A stretch of 64,000 bases of DNA, taken from Thermoplasmatota archaeon. Its GTDB lineage: Archaea > Thermoplasmatota > Thermoplasmata > Thermoplasmatales > Thermoplasmataceae. This document shows, in pieces, positions 18,150-28,367 of this stretch; the stretch's first letter is position 1, and each line of letters begins with the position of its first letter. The translations under genes and the position numbers were made by a program. The stretch covers positions 62,001-126,000 of the forward strand of contig JAMDDH010000037.1 in NCBI GenBank assembly GCA_023488885.1, written 5' to 3'. Below the pieces are notes generated by a model. It was not told where the DNA came from. It saw nothing but the letters and a program-made list of their open reading frames with translations, and searched no databases.

Positions 18150-19463
18150 ATGTCCACTGAAAAGGCGGATATCGTTATAATTGGAGCCGGACTTATCGGC
18201 CTGTCTTCTGCATATCACGTAAAGAATCAAAACCCCGATCTTGACGTTCTGGTGATCGAGAAGGAAAAAACTTATTCCCAGGGAAATACAGGCAGAAGCA
18301 CGGCTGGTTTCAGAGACATGTTCTCAACTCGGGTAAATTTCATGCTTTCCCATTCCAGCATTGAGTTTTACAGGCATGTGCAAAAAGATCTGGGCCATAA
18401 CATTGACATGAAATACATAGGCTACATGTTCCTGATGAGCAGAAAGAAAGTTGAGACACTTGAAGCACTGGATAATCTTTCTAAACTCACTAGGATAGAC
18501 ATAATTGAGCAAGACAGGCTTGCTGAAATATCTCAGTTGAATCTCAAGCTGGATGAAACTGAATCCAGAGTTTTAGGTCTTGATCCCATTGAAGTGGGAG
18601 TTCTGGGAAGAAACTGTGGCATACTTGAGATAGAATTGCTCTCATCTTTCTATTATGAGCAGTGCGTGAAACTTGGAGTCAGGTTCAAGTTCCAGAGTGA
18701 AGTAAAGTCCCTGGAGGTGTCGCCACAGGAACCGCTGGAATACCCCGGGGAGCCATTTCTCTGGCAGAAAAAGAGAATAAGATCGATTATCACGGATGTC
18801 GGGGAAATAAAGGCTGACAGGTTTATAATCACCACCGGCGCGTGGACAAAACAGCTCCTCGATCCACTTGGGATAGATAGCCACATGCGTCCAAAAAGGA
18901 GGGACGTGTTCCAGACCTCTGGTGAAGATATTCGAAATTTTGTCCATTCTTCATATGAGTTCCTGAATGATGAATCAGTGTTTCCCTTTACCGTTCTTCC
19001 ATCACATGGCATATACCTCAGACCTTATCCAAAAAACGGTTCATTCTGGGTCAGCACATCAGGAACCACGTCTGATCAGGAAGTGGGGCCGCATTTCTCC
19101 TATGATCCAAATGACAGGATCGAATATACTGTCCCCAGCGGGATATTATTCGAGAATCACATTGCTCCAATACTCAAGGCCTACCTGAAACCATATTCCA
19201 ATTTCAAGGTCTCCGGTAGTTGGACCGGATATTATTCCCTGAACACTCAGGACAAGACACCCTACATTTTCCCTGCATTGAATGCCATAATAGCAACTGG
19301 GGGTAGCGGAGCCGGAGTAATGAAGGCTGATGCTCTAGGTAGAATTGTCTCCGGCATTCTTACGGGAGAGGAAGCAGTATCCCTATATGACGGCTCAAGG
19401 ATAGAAACAGATATTCTGGGTGTTTCAAATCGCAATGTCGGGATAGAGAGTTTGCGATTCTGA
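18150..19463 (+). CDS. FAD-dependent oxidoreductase of the DAO family
   Basis: The 437-residue protein opens with the dinucleotide-binding fold IVIIGAGLIGLSSAY and VIEKEKTYSQGNTGRSTAGF, and ends with the second FAD motif IATGGSGAGVMKADALG, both characteristic of the D-amino-acid oxidase / sarcosine oxidase / glycine oxidase family. Members oxidise C-N bonds of amino acids or N-methylated amines, passing electrons to oxygen or a quinone. Substrate is unassigned. GGTTTTAAGC about 28 nt before the ATG acts as promoter. Its end faces the convergent ThDP enzyme with a 12-bp gap. Confidence 0.85.
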   Translation: MSTEKADIVIIGAGLIGLSSAYHVKNQNPDLDVLVIEKEKTYSQGNTGRSTAGFRDMFSTRVNFMLSHSSIEFYRHVQKDLGHNIDMKYIGYMFLMSRKKVETLEALDNLSKLTRIDIIEQDRLAEISQLNLKLDETESRVLGLDPIEVGVLGRNCGILEIELLSSFYYEQCVKLGVRFKFQSEVKSLEVSPQEPLEYPGEPFLWQKKRIRSIITDVGEIKADRFIITTGAWTKQLLDPLGIDSHMRPKRRDVFQTSGEDIRNFVHSSYEFLNDESVFPFTVLPSHGIYLRPYPKNGSFWVSTSGTTSDQEVGPHFSYDPNDRIEYTVPSGILFENHIAPILKAYLKPYSNFKVSGSWTGYYSLNTQDKTPYIFPALNAIIATGGSGAGVMKADALGRIVSGILTGEEAVSLYDGSRIETDILGVSNRNVGIESLRF

Positions 19464-19475
19464 ATTGCAAAATTA

Positions 19476-21176
19476 TTAACCCATATATTTAGTTCCATGT
19501 TTTCTGGCAGCCTGTTCCCATTCCGGTACTGGAGGAACAAGCCTGTCCTCTGGTTCAGCGATTACCTCTATCAGTATGGGGCCTTCCTCGGCAAACGCCT
19601 TGCTGATTTTCTCCGCAACCTCTGAATCCCGTTCTATCCTGTCGTATCTTATGCCGTGGGCGGATGCAATCTTTGAGTAATCCACCTCGGAAAAATCAGT
19701 ACCTGATATAACTTTATCAAACTGTGTTACCATAGTGGCGCGTATCCAGCCGAATGAACCGTTGTTCACCAGAATTATCTTAATGTCTGCATCGTAACGT
19801 CTAACTGTCTCCAGTTCGCCTTGGAAAAACCCAAAGCTTCCGTCTGTGGTAAGGCAAACTGTGCTGGTATTTTTTGCAAAATATGCTCCAATTGCAGCCG
19901 GCAGTGAAAATCCGAGACCACCGACTGAGTAGTTGAAAATGAACTTTCTTCCGGGCTTTCTTACTCTGAAATAAGCCGAACTGTATATTGCCCCCACTCC
20001 CGGATCTGCTGTGATGATCGAACTGTCAGGGACTATTGCTTCAAGACTCTTGACAAGATGCACAGGGTTGACTGAAGTCGAATTATATGCTGCCAGATCA
20101 CTGATCAGTTTTTCCGCGTTGTTCTTCTCACTGGTGATTTCAGGACTCTTTCTACCCAAATGATCTTCAGACGCAAGCTTCATCATTCTTGAGAGTGTTA
20201 GTTTTACATCCCCGTAGAGGAAGACATCAGTAGCATAATTATTTCCAAGTTCTGCCTCGCTGATATCCAGATGTATTATTCCCCTGTTCGTCAACCTGAA
20301 TGGTGGATGCTTCCATTCGGATGTGGATGCTGAATCTGTATTCGTTCCCACAAAGAAGATGAGATCTGCACTGTCGAGAATACCATTGGAGAATTTTGTC
20401 CCCCCTCTGCTTCCTACCACTCCAATTGACAGTGGACTCGTCTCCCGGTAAGATCCCTTTCCGGATATTGTTGTACCGACAGGGATCTGAAGCATCTCAG
20501 AGAACTTCATCACCTCTTCCTGCGCATGTGAAAGTAAAACCCCCTGTCCACATACCATTACCGGCCTAGAACTTCTGGCTAAGAGTTTCAACGCATCCTT
20601 CATCACAGAATCTTCAGGGGAGGTTCGGAGTGCAGGGTAATGCGAAAATTGTTCCTGTGCGAATAACTCTTCCCTTGAAACTTCACCAGAATAAACGTTC
20701 ATTGGGAATCTTACAAAAACTGGCCCCATTCTCCCTGTGGTCGCAATCCTGAATGCCCGCCTCAGAAGCCTGGGGATTTCTTCTGCAGAATTAATTGAAA
20801 TGTATTCCTTTGTAATTTTACTGAATAAGTGAGATTTGTCATATTCAGTCAGGAAATTTCTCTTCTCAGAATTAGTAGAGATATCACTGGAAAAAATTAT
20901 CATGGGCACTCCGGAATTGTATGCTTCTATCACTCCGGGAAGGATGTATGACGCTCCTACCCCGGGAACTTCACATATCCCCGGCATATCTCCAGCACGG
21001 GAATAACCGTCTGCCATGATTGCAAGATTCCTCTCGTCCCGGCCAGATATATGCTTAATATTATGGTAATTCTCCCAGCTTTCGTATAATGGGAATGAAG
21101 TCTCACCAATCAGGCCAAAAACGTTTGAAACGGAATATTTCTGCAGAATTTCAAGAATCGCATCCGAACCTTTCAC
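19476..21176 (-). CDS. Thiamine-diphosphate enzyme, acetolactate synthase / decarboxylase-like
   Basis: The 566-residue protein has the three-domain layout of ThDP enzymes. The catalytic glutamate appears in SGRDERNLAIMADGYSRA near residue 48, PGVGASYILPGV follows, and the C-terminal ThDP/Mg motif is TDGSFGFFQGELET with VNNGSFGW. The presence of the glutamate argues against glyoxylate carboligase, which lacks it. Candidate activities are carboligation or decarboxylation of a 2-oxoacid; none can be fixed. It starts at a GTG. The hyuBA genes lie upstream on the same strand across a 125-bp gap, and a TATA-like CTTAATCT near 21205 gives a separate promoter. Confidence 0.82.
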   Translation of the reverse strand: MKGSDAILEILQKYSVSNVFGLIGETSFPLYESWENYHNIKHISGRDERNLAIMADGYSRAGDMPGICEVPGVGASYILPGVIEAYNSGVPMIIFSSDISTNSEKRNFLTEYDKSHLFSKITKEYISINSAEEIPRLLRRAFRIATTGRMGPVFVRFPMNVYSGEVSREELFAQEQFSHYPALRTSPEDSVMKDALKLLARSSRPVMVCGQGVLLSHAQEEVMKFSEMLQIPVGTTISGKGSYRETSPLSIGVVGSRGGTKFSNGILDSADLIFFVGTNTDSASTSEWKHPPFRLTNRGIIHLDISEAELGNNYATDVFLYGDVKLTLSRMMKLASEDHLGRKSPEITSEKNNAEKLISDLAAYNSTSVNPVHLVKSLEAIVPDSSIITADPGVGAIYSSAYFRVRKPGRKFIFNYSVGGLGFSLPAAIGAYFAKNTSTVCLTTDGSFGFFQGELETVRRYDADIKIILVNNGSFGWIRATMVTQFDKVISGTDFSEVDYSKIASAHGIRYDRIERDSEVAEKISKAFAEEGPILIEVIAEPEDRLVPPVPEWEQAARKHGTKYMG

Positions 21177-21301
21177 AGGTATTTAATAACATTCCGCACA
21201 GATTAAGATTTTCATTCAGAAAATCAACCTGTTACTGTGGAGGGAAACTCGCATTCAGATGATTATTTCTTGACCTCAGTGTTAGATGTCTCCCAGTTGT
21301 C

Positions 21302-22867
21302 TCATTGTCTGTGGGGCAATGAGCCGAAGCCGCCCCCACCAGGCGTTCTAATTATCACTTCGTCACCGGAGTCCAGGGAAAACGAGAACTTGCTTGGCAT
21401 TTCTTTCTTCTCTCCATTATGGATTATATCTATTTCCCCGGTTTTTCCAGATTCTCCGCCATGAGCACCGGACGGGGTGACCTTGAATCTATCAGCTATT
21501 ATGGATAGTTTTGTTGGCAGCATGACTTTAAAACCCCTTATAACACCATCTCCACCACTGTGAAGACCCTTGCCTCCGCTGCCATCCCTTAGTTTGTATG
21601 TTGTAAAAAGCAGCGGGTATTCCTTTTCAGCGATCTCTACAGGAGTGTTTAGGGTGTTAGTCATGTTTGAATGGACACCGGAAACCCCTGGACCTGTCGG
21701 TCTTCCGCCGTTTCCTCCTCCTACTGTCTCGTAATATGACCAGAATTTCCCGTTTTTCCTGCGGCCGCCCATCATTATGTTCATCATCGTTCCGGAGGAT
21801 GCAGCCACAGCCCTGTCCGGCATGCATTTCGAAAGGGCAGCAAGCACCACATCGGCCACTCTTTGCGTGGTTTCTACGTTCCCTCCTGATACAGCAGCTG
21901 GTTTCCTTGGGTTCACTATACATCCTTCAGGGGCTATTATCTCCAGAACTCTGTAAAATCCCTCGTTGGTAGGTATTTCTGATTTCATGAAGCTCCTGAT
22001 CGCGAAGGCAGTTGCAGAATATGTGACACCTATGACGGCGTTTATAGGGAAATCAACTTGGTCTGAAGAACCTGTAAAGTCCGCTTTAATTCCGTTTTCT
22101 TTCACCTCCAGACTTACCCTGACCGGTACCTTTTCGTCATTCCTCTCAAGATAATCGATGGCTTCAAAGACACCTTTGTTCCAGTTCTTCAGTTCAAGGA
22201 GAGACAGCCTATTGGTATGTTCTATTGACTTATTCCAGCTTTCATGAACAAATGCCTTTCCGTACCTGCGGAAGAGTTCCGTAACCCTTCTTATTCCGGA
22301 TCTATTGGCTGCCATCTGGGCGTTCAGGTCGCCGATGGCGGTATCTGCATCTTTGAAATTCTCAGTTATGAAGTTCAGTACCTCTTTATTGACCTTGTCA
22401 TTTATGAGAAACCGCGAAGGAGGTATCACAAGACCCTCTTCAAAGAGCGTACTTGCGGATGGGTTCAAACTTCCAAAGACAGGTCCACCCACATCAACAT
22501 TGTGTGCCTTGTTTATCACATAGCCTGAGAGATCGCCTTCAAAATAGATCGGTGCTATGATGGTGACATCGTTAAGATGAGTTCCGGAGATATAAGGATC
22601 GTTGACTATCAGCATGTCTCCTTCTTGAAGAATCATGGAGTTTCTGTTGAGCCAAGACACTATATTTCTTGAACCGATTCTGAATGAACCAAGATGAACG
22701 GGTATATGTTCTGCCTGAGCGACAATGTTGCCTTCGGTATCAAGAATGGCGCAGCTATGATCCATTCTCTCCCTTATGTTAGGTGAGATTGCTGATCTTT
22801 TGAGGGCAACTCCCATTTCTTCCGATATAAATTCAGTAGCTTTCGCAACTATCTCCCAGCTTGCCAT
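21302..22867 (-). CDS. hyuB: Hydantoinase B / 5-oxoprolinase-type subunit
   Basis: The 521-residue protein matches the HyuB family: [15 protein letters not shown] near residue 30, [17 protein letters not shown] around 110, and C-terminal [18 protein letters not shown] and [14 protein letters not shown]. With HyuA it forms an ATP-dependent cyclic-amide hydrolase acting on hydantoins, N-methylhydantoin or 5-oxoproline; acetone carboxylase alpha is a relative, but the third acetone-carboxylase subunit is absent. It begins at the base next to the hyuA stop, with GGGTGAG as SD, so the two are translationally coupled. Confidence 0.88.
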   Translation of the reverse strand: MASWEIVAKATEFISEEMGVALKRSAISPNIRERMDHSCAILDTEGNIVAQAEHIPVHLGSFRIGSRNIVSWLNRNSMILQEGDMLIVNDPYISGTHLNDVTIIAPIYFEGDLSGYVINKAHNVDVGGPVFGSLNPSASTLFEEGLVIPPSRFLINDKVNKEVLNFITENFKDADTAIGDLNAQMAANRSGIRRVTELFRRYGKAFVHESWNKSIEHTNRLSLLELKNWNKGVFEAIDYLERNDEKVPVRVSLEVKENGIKADFTGSSDQVDFPINAVIGVTYSATAFAIRSFMKSEIPTNEGFYRVLEIIAPEGCIVNPRKPAAVSGGNVETTQRVADVVLAALSKCMPDRAVAASSGTMMNIMMGGRRKNGKFWSYYETVGGGNGGRPTGPGVSGVHSNMTNTLNTPVEIAEKEYPLLFTTYKLRDGSGGKGLHSGGDGVIRGFKVMLPTKLSIIADRFKVTPSGAHGGESGKTGEIDIIHNGEKKEMPSKFSFSLDSGDEVIIRTPGGGGFGSLPHRQ

Positions 22868-24844
22868 TTATCTCACCCTCCTGAGATGAATTTCGAGATT
22901 ATTCCCTGGGGAAGCTTCCCAGCCTGACGGGACATATGTCGTTGAACCGTATTCATCTATCAATGCAGGACCGGTTATTTTCGATCCCGGTTTCAAGGAA
23001 TGTCTGGTAATTGTCCTCGCTTCAATCCATTTTCCACCTTCCAGGATAGTACGGTTGTCTCCAGCACTATCAGAATGTTCTGAGGAAACTATCTTCGGAG
23101 AGGTCCTTTTAATGACCGCAAAAATCCTAATAGTCACCACATCAACTTTCCTTTCCAGTTTGAAACCAAAAGCTTTCATGTGGGCTTCCTCGAAGGCATC
23201 CTGAAGCTCTTTCAACTTTACATCAGTACTGCCTACTGGAATGGTGAGTTCCGAACCCTGCCCGGAATACCTGCAATCAGCGTAGTACAGGAATTCAGCA
23301 TGTGGGAATTTCTCACGCATTTTCTTTTCCAGTTTTCCGAAGGATTCCTGCAAATCCCGTGGATAGGAAATCCTCGATTCATATTTCCAGTCAGAGAACA
23401 TGAGGCCAAGGGCACTAAAAACTCCAGGTTCCGGAGGGATAATGACGTGATCAACCCCAATTTCTTCTGCTATCCTGGCCGCATGTTGTGGTCCTGCTCC
23501 TCCAAAAGCCATAATAGAGAAATCAAGCGGGTCAATACCTCTCTCAACAGTTACTATTCTTATCGCCCTGGCCATCTCCAGATCGACTAACCTCAGAGCC
23601 TCACCGGCTATGCCGAACGGCTCGCCAAGTTTTGAAAGAGCGTCTTTTGCCGACTCCTTGTTGAGTTTCATCTCGCTCCCCAGCATAGAATCCCTGATTA
23701 TTCCGGTGACAAGATTGGCATCGGTGATTGTCGGCTCAGTTCCTCCTTTTCCGTAAGAAACCGGGCCTGGATCTGCACCTGCGCTCAAGGGGCCTATCTT
23801 TAGAGCTCCCGCAGCGTCTTTCCATATTATTGTGCCACCGCCAGCTGATACCTCTGCGAGGTCCACAAACGGAAATCTGACTGGGTAGCCTGAACCCTTT
23901 GTCATCCGTCCATGATGTGATTGTCCACCAACTTCATATTCAGATGTAATTTCTACCTCAAAATTCCTTATTGTTCCAGCTTTGGCTGTGGTTCCGCCCA
24001 TGTCGAAGCTTATCACGTTCTTTAAACCTATTAACTTTGAAAATTCCGACGCAGCTATGACTCCTGCAGCAGGTCCCGATTCGACGATCTGTACAGGTCT
24101 GGTTGTAGCTTCCTCAGCAGAAATGAGGCCTCCGGAACTGGCCATGATGCTCAGGGACGGAGAGCCAAAGTTCTTCATTGAATTATCAAGTTTTCTGATG
24201 TACCCGGAAGTTACAGGCATAAGAGCCGCATTTACCGTTGCAGTTGAAGTGCGTTCATATTCCCTGGGCTCGGGGGCAACTGTTGACGAAAGTGATACGT
24301 ATTCAATGACCTTTTGCAGTTCGCGGCCTATCTTCAGTTCATTGTCCGGATTTGCATAAGAATGGAGGAACGCTACAGCTACCGACCTGATGTTTCTTTT
24401 CCTGATCTCTTCCAGAGGCTTTCGCAGCTCCCCGAGGTCAATATTCTTCAGTATGTTGCCATCAACATCCACTCTCTCGTCAATTTCGTATCTATTTTCC
24501 TTGGTGACCAGGACCTTTGGTCTCTCAAAAAGAAGGTCATACAGCTTTGGCCTGTTCTGTCTACCTATCTCTATAATGTCCCTGAATCCTTTTGTTGTAA
24601 TCAACGCAACAGGTTCGATCTCAAGCCCATGTTGTCCAAGTAGCGAATTCGTGGCGATAGTTGTGGCGTGGAGAAATTCACTGATTTCAGTATTGCAGTA
24701 TTTCTTCAGTCCATCCAGTATTCCCGTTTCCGGATTTCTAGGGGTTGTTGGAACCTTATAGAATCCAGTTATCTTCCCATCAGCGGAAATGACAATGTCA
24801 GTGAAAGTACCTCCAACGTCTACTGCAACTACTGTTTGTTTCAC
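22868..24844 (-). CDS. hyuA: Hydantoinase A / 5-oxoprolinase-type ATP-binding subunit
   Basis: This roughly 658-residue protein begins with [15 protein letters not shown], the actin-like ATPase phosphate loop of HyuA, followed by an internal [18 protein letters not shown] and [17 protein letters not shown], all family blocks. It supplies ATP hydrolysis for ring opening by HyuB. The frame is open to a TTG at 24859, but a GTG at 24844 lies about 29 nt below TAATAATTAAC (24868-24878 on the reverse strand), fitting a leaderless start. It leads the hyuA-hyuB operon. The actual cyclic substrate is unknown. Confidence 0.88.
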   Translation of the reverse strand: MKQTVVAVDVGGTFTDIVISADGKITGFYKVPTTPRNPETGILDGLKKYCNTEISEFLHATTIATNSLLGQHGLEIEPVALITTKGFRDIIEIGRQNRPKLYDLLFERPKVLVTKENRYEIDERVDVDGNILKNIDLGELRKPLEEIRKRNIRSVAVAFLHSYANPDNELKIGRELQKVIEYVSLSSTVAPEPREYERTSTATVNAALMPVTSGYIRKLDNSMKNFGSPSLSIMASSGGLISAEEATTRPVQIVESGPAAGVIAASEFSKLIGLKNVISFDMGGTTAKAGTIRNFEVEITSEYEVGGQSHHGRMTKGSGYPVRFPFVDLAEVSAGGGTIIWKDAAGALKIGPLSAGADPGPVSYGKGGTEPTITDANLVTGIIRDSMLGSEMKLNKESAKDALSKLGEPFGIAGEALRLVDLEMARAIRIVTVERGIDPLDFSIMAFGGAGPQHAARIAEEIGVDHVIIPPEPGVFSALGLMFSDWKYESRISYPRDLQESFGKLEKKMREKFPHAEFLYYADCRYSGQGSELTIPVGSTDVKLKELQDAFEEAHMKAFGFKLERKVDVVTIRIFAVIKRTSPKIVSSEHSDSAGDNRTILEGGKWIEARTITRHSLKPGSKITGPALIDEYGSTTYVPSGWEASPGNNLEIHLRRVR

Positions 24845-25030
24845 ACTTTCAAATATCAAGGACGTAGTTAATTATTATGCTGTTTCACGACCTTGAAATG
24901 CATATGGAATTCTGTTTTTTCCAGTATTCCTCTGTTATGCAGAATACATCCCTGATCCCCTTTTGCGGTCAAGGTTTAGATTTTCCAGGTCAACTTAAAG
25001 AGAAGTCGACAAGAAAACTTATCTGGAATC

Positions 25031-25654
25031 TCAGGAAGAATCTGCGGGCACTGGAGCCCAGCGGAGGGTGTTAGACTTACCTGCTTCTTTTCCAAGTTCT
25101 AGCGCTTTAAGATTCACGGCACTTAATTTTCCAGGAAACATGATGTTCATTTCATCCACTATGTGTTTTTCTGGTATTTCCAGGAGCCCAAGGCCAAGCA
25201 TGAATCCGATGACAACTACGTTTACTGTCCGTGCGTTGCCGGCTTTTCTGGCGAGAGTTATCGCGTCTATCGCGTAAACCACGAAGTCTCTGGATATTTC
25301 AGAAATCATCTGGTCAACATCTGGATACTCCTTCCCCTGTATACCCAGTGAGATCGGAGCCATCTTTTCCCTGCTCATCAGGACCTTTGTGCCGGGGCCA
25401 GCCCTGGTCAAAACTCTCTCGGCTTCTAAGGGCTCAAGGCCTATGACCAGATCTGCGTCTCCGTCCGGAATCATCGGAGCATAATAATCTCCAATTCTCA
25501 CATCTACAGAAACTGAGCCTCCTCTCTGAGCCAGCCCGTGTATTTCCGACATGACAACATGATTTCCCCCAGCTATGGCCGCCCTGGATATCAGCAGCCC
25601 TGTTGTTACAACACCCTGTCCCCCGACGCCGGAAATAATGATATTAGATGGCAA
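25031..25654 (-). CDS. iorB: Indolepyruvate ferredoxin oxidoreductase, beta subunit
   Basis: The 207-residue protein has NIIISGVGGQGVVTTG at the N-terminus, VVMSEIHGLAQRGGSV and ADLVIGLEPLEAER, the gamma-domain pattern of 2-oxoacid:ferredoxin oxidoreductases in its IorB form. With IorA it converts arylpyruvates from aromatic amino acids to aryl-acetyl-CoA while reducing ferredoxin. Its start lies 11 bp inside the end of iorA. Downstream hyuA has a separate promoter. Confidence 0.92.
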   Translation of the reverse strand: MPSNIIISGVGGQGVVTTGLLISRAAIAGGNHVVMSEIHGLAQRGGSVSVDVRIGDYYAPMIPDGDADLVIGLEPLEAERVLTRAGPGTKVLMSREKMAPISLGIQGKEYPDVDQMISEISRDFVVYAIDAITLARKAGNARTVNVVVIGFMLGLGLLEIPEKHIVDEMNIMFPGKLSAVNLKALELGKEAGKSNTLRWAPVPADSS

Positions 25655-27524
25655 CAGGGATCACCTCTATGGCCTGGAAAGGACAGACATAAGGTTCAGA
25701 ACAGACTCCGCAACCGTCGCATAGAACTGGATCAATGCTAATTTTTCCTCCACTGATTGAAAGCGCCGGGCAGGCGAAATGTTCGACACAATTCAGGCAT
25801 GCGGAGCATTTCTCAATGGAAACCCGGTATTTCACAGATTCACCCTCCCTATGCTTCCTGCTGTCTCTTATTATTGCACATTCCCTCCTGGCTATAACTA
25901 CCGAGACACCGTCCCCTTTCAGGCCTTCCATCACGGCTCCAAGAGTCTCCTTGAGATCATATGGATCAACAATCTTCAGATAAGGTACGCCTATAGCCTC
26001 AACTATCTTTTCGATGGACACCCTTCCGGAAGGCGCCAGTTTGAGTTGATCCGGAGTTCCCGGATTCGGTTGTCTTCCGGTCATAGCGGTCACATCGTTG
26101 TCCATTATCACGAGAAGCATCCTGGAATTGTTGTGGACAGCGTTTATAAGTGCGGGTATGCCAGCATGGAAAAATGTTGAATCACCTATGAATGCAATCA
26201 CTCTCTGGCCTGTTGCCTTGGTAAATCCAGATGCCACGCCGATTGACGACCCCATGCTCAGTAGAACATCAGCTTCACTGAAAGGTTCGTAATTACCAAG
26301 AGAATAACAACCTATATCGGAGGAATAGATCACGTCGTTGATCTTCAGCATTTTTACTGCTCTCTTCACCGAATAATAGGTTCCTCTGTGAGGACATCCT
26401 GGACATAGCACAGGCGGACGCGGCGGGAGATCTGGTCTTGCCATGCGAACTTCTTTTTTAGTATAGTCCAGACCGAATATCTTCGAGAATGCTTCCATAA
26501 GAGAATCTGGAGAACACTCGTGGCTGTAAGGTATAATCCCGCTCATCTTTCCAATAATCTCAACATCGAACCCATTGACCTGCGCCACGGACCTTGTCTT
26601 TATTTCCATTATGGGATCGACTTCTTCCACTACAATTATGTTACTGTGTCTAGAAATGAAATCCGAAACCATATTCTCAGGAAAAGGATTGGTGAAACCA
26701 AGTTTTAGGATCTCTATATTCAGATTCAATTTGTTCAGTACATCCCTGACAACATTGTAAGCCTCTCCGGATGTAATTATTCCATGGGGGGACTTTCGAT
26801 CTCCCTCCATCCTGTTAAGAATCATCATGTAGCTATTGTCCCTGATCTCGTCCATCTTTCTGATGAGAACTTCCTTGAAATGATAGCCGTTGCTAGGCAA
26901 AGTGACAAAACTTCTGCCAGGCTTTTCCACAGTGCCTTTTCTTTCACCAGGTATGATAGGGCCGAGTTTAACGTTACCCCTGGTATGGCTAATTCTGGTA
27001 GTGGTTCGGAACAGCACGGGCAGCCCTTCTTTTCTGGAAATTTCAAAGGCGGCTATGAGAAAATCCTTTGCTTCCTGCGGATTGGAAGGCTCTATCAACG
27101 GCAGATGAGCGATGTCCGCGTAGTGGCGGTTATCCTGCTCGTTCTGGGATGAAAACATGGATGGATCGTCAGCCGTCATAATTACCATCGGGCCTTTAAC
27201 ACCGGTATAGGCTATGCTCATGAGGGAATCTGAAGCAACGTTAAGTCCGACGTGCTTCATGAATACAAAGGAACTCAGGCCTGCTATAGATGATGCGAAT
27301 GCCGATTCCAGCGCAACCTTTTCGTTGACTGAAAATTCGAAATGTATGCCTGTTTCTCCGGCAAGTTCGTACAGTACGTCTCCCACTTCGCTGGAGGGTG
27401 TTCCCGGGTATGTAGTTGCTGTGGATAAACCAGCCTCAATAGCTCCTCTGGCTATCGCTTCATTCCCAAGAAGGAATAGAAACTGGCCCTCAGCACCTTC
27501 CAGCAGTCTCCTGTAGGTTGACAT
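25644..27524 (-). CDS. iorA: Indolepyruvate ferredoxin oxidoreductase, alpha subunit
   Basis: The 626-residue protein has the alpha domain (TTYPGTPSSEVGDVLYEL; EKVALESA), the ThDP-binding domain (LCPGCPHRGTYYS; IGDSTFFHAGI; VIMDNDVTAMTGRQ) and a C-terminal ferredoxin domain with two cysteine sets (CSACLNC and CDGCGVC). It oxidatively decarboxylates aryl-2-oxoacids with CoA and ferredoxin. The frame opens nine codons earlier, but ATATACT upstream (27552-27559) fits the ATG at 27524, where similarity also begins. The acdAB genes lie upstream on the same strand, which would cleave the acyl-CoA product. Confidence 0.92.
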   Translation of the reverse strand: MSTYRRLLEGAEGQFLFLLGNEAIARGAIEAGLSTATTYPGTPSSEVGDVLYELAGETGIHFEFSVNEKVALESAFASSIAGLSSFVFMKHVGLNVASDSLMSIAYTGVKGPMVIMTADDPSMFSSQNEQDNRHYADIAHLPLIEPSNPQEAKDFLIAAFEISRKEGLPVLFRTTTRISHTRGNVKLGPIIPGERKGTVEKPGRSFVTLPSNGYHFKEVLIRKMDEIRDNSYMMILNRMEGDRKSPHGIITSGEAYNVVRDVLNKLNLNIEILKLGFTNPFPENMVSDFISRHSNIIVVEEVDPIMEIKTRSVAQVNGFDVEIIGKMSGIIPYSHECSPDSLMEAFSKIFGLDYTKKEVRMARPDLPPRPPVLCPGCPHRGTYYSVKRAVKMLKINDVIYSSDIGCYSLGNYEPFSEADVLLSMGSSIGVASGFTKATGQRVIAFIGDSTFFHAGIPALINAVHNNSRMLLVIMDNDVTAMTGRQPNPGTPDQLKLAPSGRVSIEKIVEAIGVPYLKIVDPYDLKETLGAVMEGLKGDGVSVVIARRECAIIRDSRKHREGESVKYRVSIEKCSACLNCVEHFACPALSISGGKISIDPVLCDGCGVCSEPYVCPFQAIEVIPVAI

Positions 27525-27713
27525 AAATATCTCATGATAACATTTACTCATAGTATATCAATTAACGCCCTGATTCCATGAGTGATAGTGTGTATCAGGG
27601 CGTAAAATTCAGGGTTTCCAGAGTGTCATTATTATTTACAGTCTCAAATATAATATTCCATCTAGAAAATCTCGACTGGAGTATATCTTGCTGATTCCCG
27701 GTTGTTACCTCTG

Positions 27714-28367
27714 TTATGTCACCGTCAACCTTATTTTCGCATCAACCACAGTAGCTTTTTCGCGATCAACGATGACTGGGTTGAGGTCCATAGTATCGAT
27801 CTTGCCTAGTCCAAGCACAATGTCACTGATTCTTATGAGCAGGTCTGCCAGAATTTTGCAATCAATCTGCATACCTCTGAAACCTTCACAGAAAGCCCCG
27901 GATTTGATATCTGATATCATATCTTCGGCGTCTATTGCATCTATTGGAATTTTTCTGAATGTAACATCTCCATAGAGTTCGGTGTATATCCCACCGGAAC
28001 CAAGCATGATCATATGCCCGAACACAGGATCAGTTACAACACCAACAATGAATTCCGCCCCTTTCCCCACCATACTTTCTATGAGAAAGTCCGAATACGG
28101 GAATTTCAATTTCATGTCTGAAAATTCCTGCCTCAGTTCCTCCATGTCCCTTATGCCGAGTCGTACTCCACCGGCATCGGACTTGTGAAGGATCGTGCTG
28201 CTGGAAATCTTAAGCACAAGCGGAAATTTTAAACTCAGTTTAGCAGGAAGGTCCTTAACCAGTATTCCTTCCGGAACTGTTATGCCTTTTGATTTTAGCA
28301 TACATTTCGCTTCGTATTCTGTGATTATACTGGAATTTCCACTCCCCTTTGAAAAATTATTACTCAT
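27714..28367 (-). CDS. acdB: ADP-forming acetyl/acyl-CoA synthetase, beta subunit
   Basis: The 217-residue ATP-grasp protein shows TEYEAKCMLKSKGI, FPLVLKISSSTILHKSDAGG with the ATP-grasp lysine and His, and DLNPVIV near the C-terminus. It is the small subunit of the archaeal ADP-forming synthetase that turns acyl-CoA plus ADP and phosphate into acid, CoA and ATP. It overlaps the alpha-subunit gene by 4 bp and has GGAGGGGGG as SD. The split subunits match Pyrococcus rather than the fused Thermoplasma-type or bacterial versions. Confidence 0.9.
   Translation of the reverse strand: MSNNFSKGSGNSSIITEYEAKCMLKSKGITVPEGILVKDLPAKLSLKFPLVLKISSSTILHKSDAGGVRLGIRDMEELRQEFSDMKLKFPYSDFLIESMVGKGAEFIVGVVTDPVFGHMIMLGSGGIYTELYGDVTFRKIPIDAIDAEDMISDIKSGAFCEGFRGMQIDCKILADLLIRISDIVLGLGKIDTMDLNPVIVDREKATVVDAKIRLTVT

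Noticed and set aside
19476-21176. Glyoxylate carboligase
   Set aside because: That enzyme lacks the catalytic glutamate, whereas this protein retains it in GRDERNLA.
21302-24844. Acetone carboxylase
   Set aside because: HyuA/HyuB relatives include acetone carboxylase subunits, but the third (gamma) subunit is absent and both motifs fit hydantoinase/5-oxoprolinase better.
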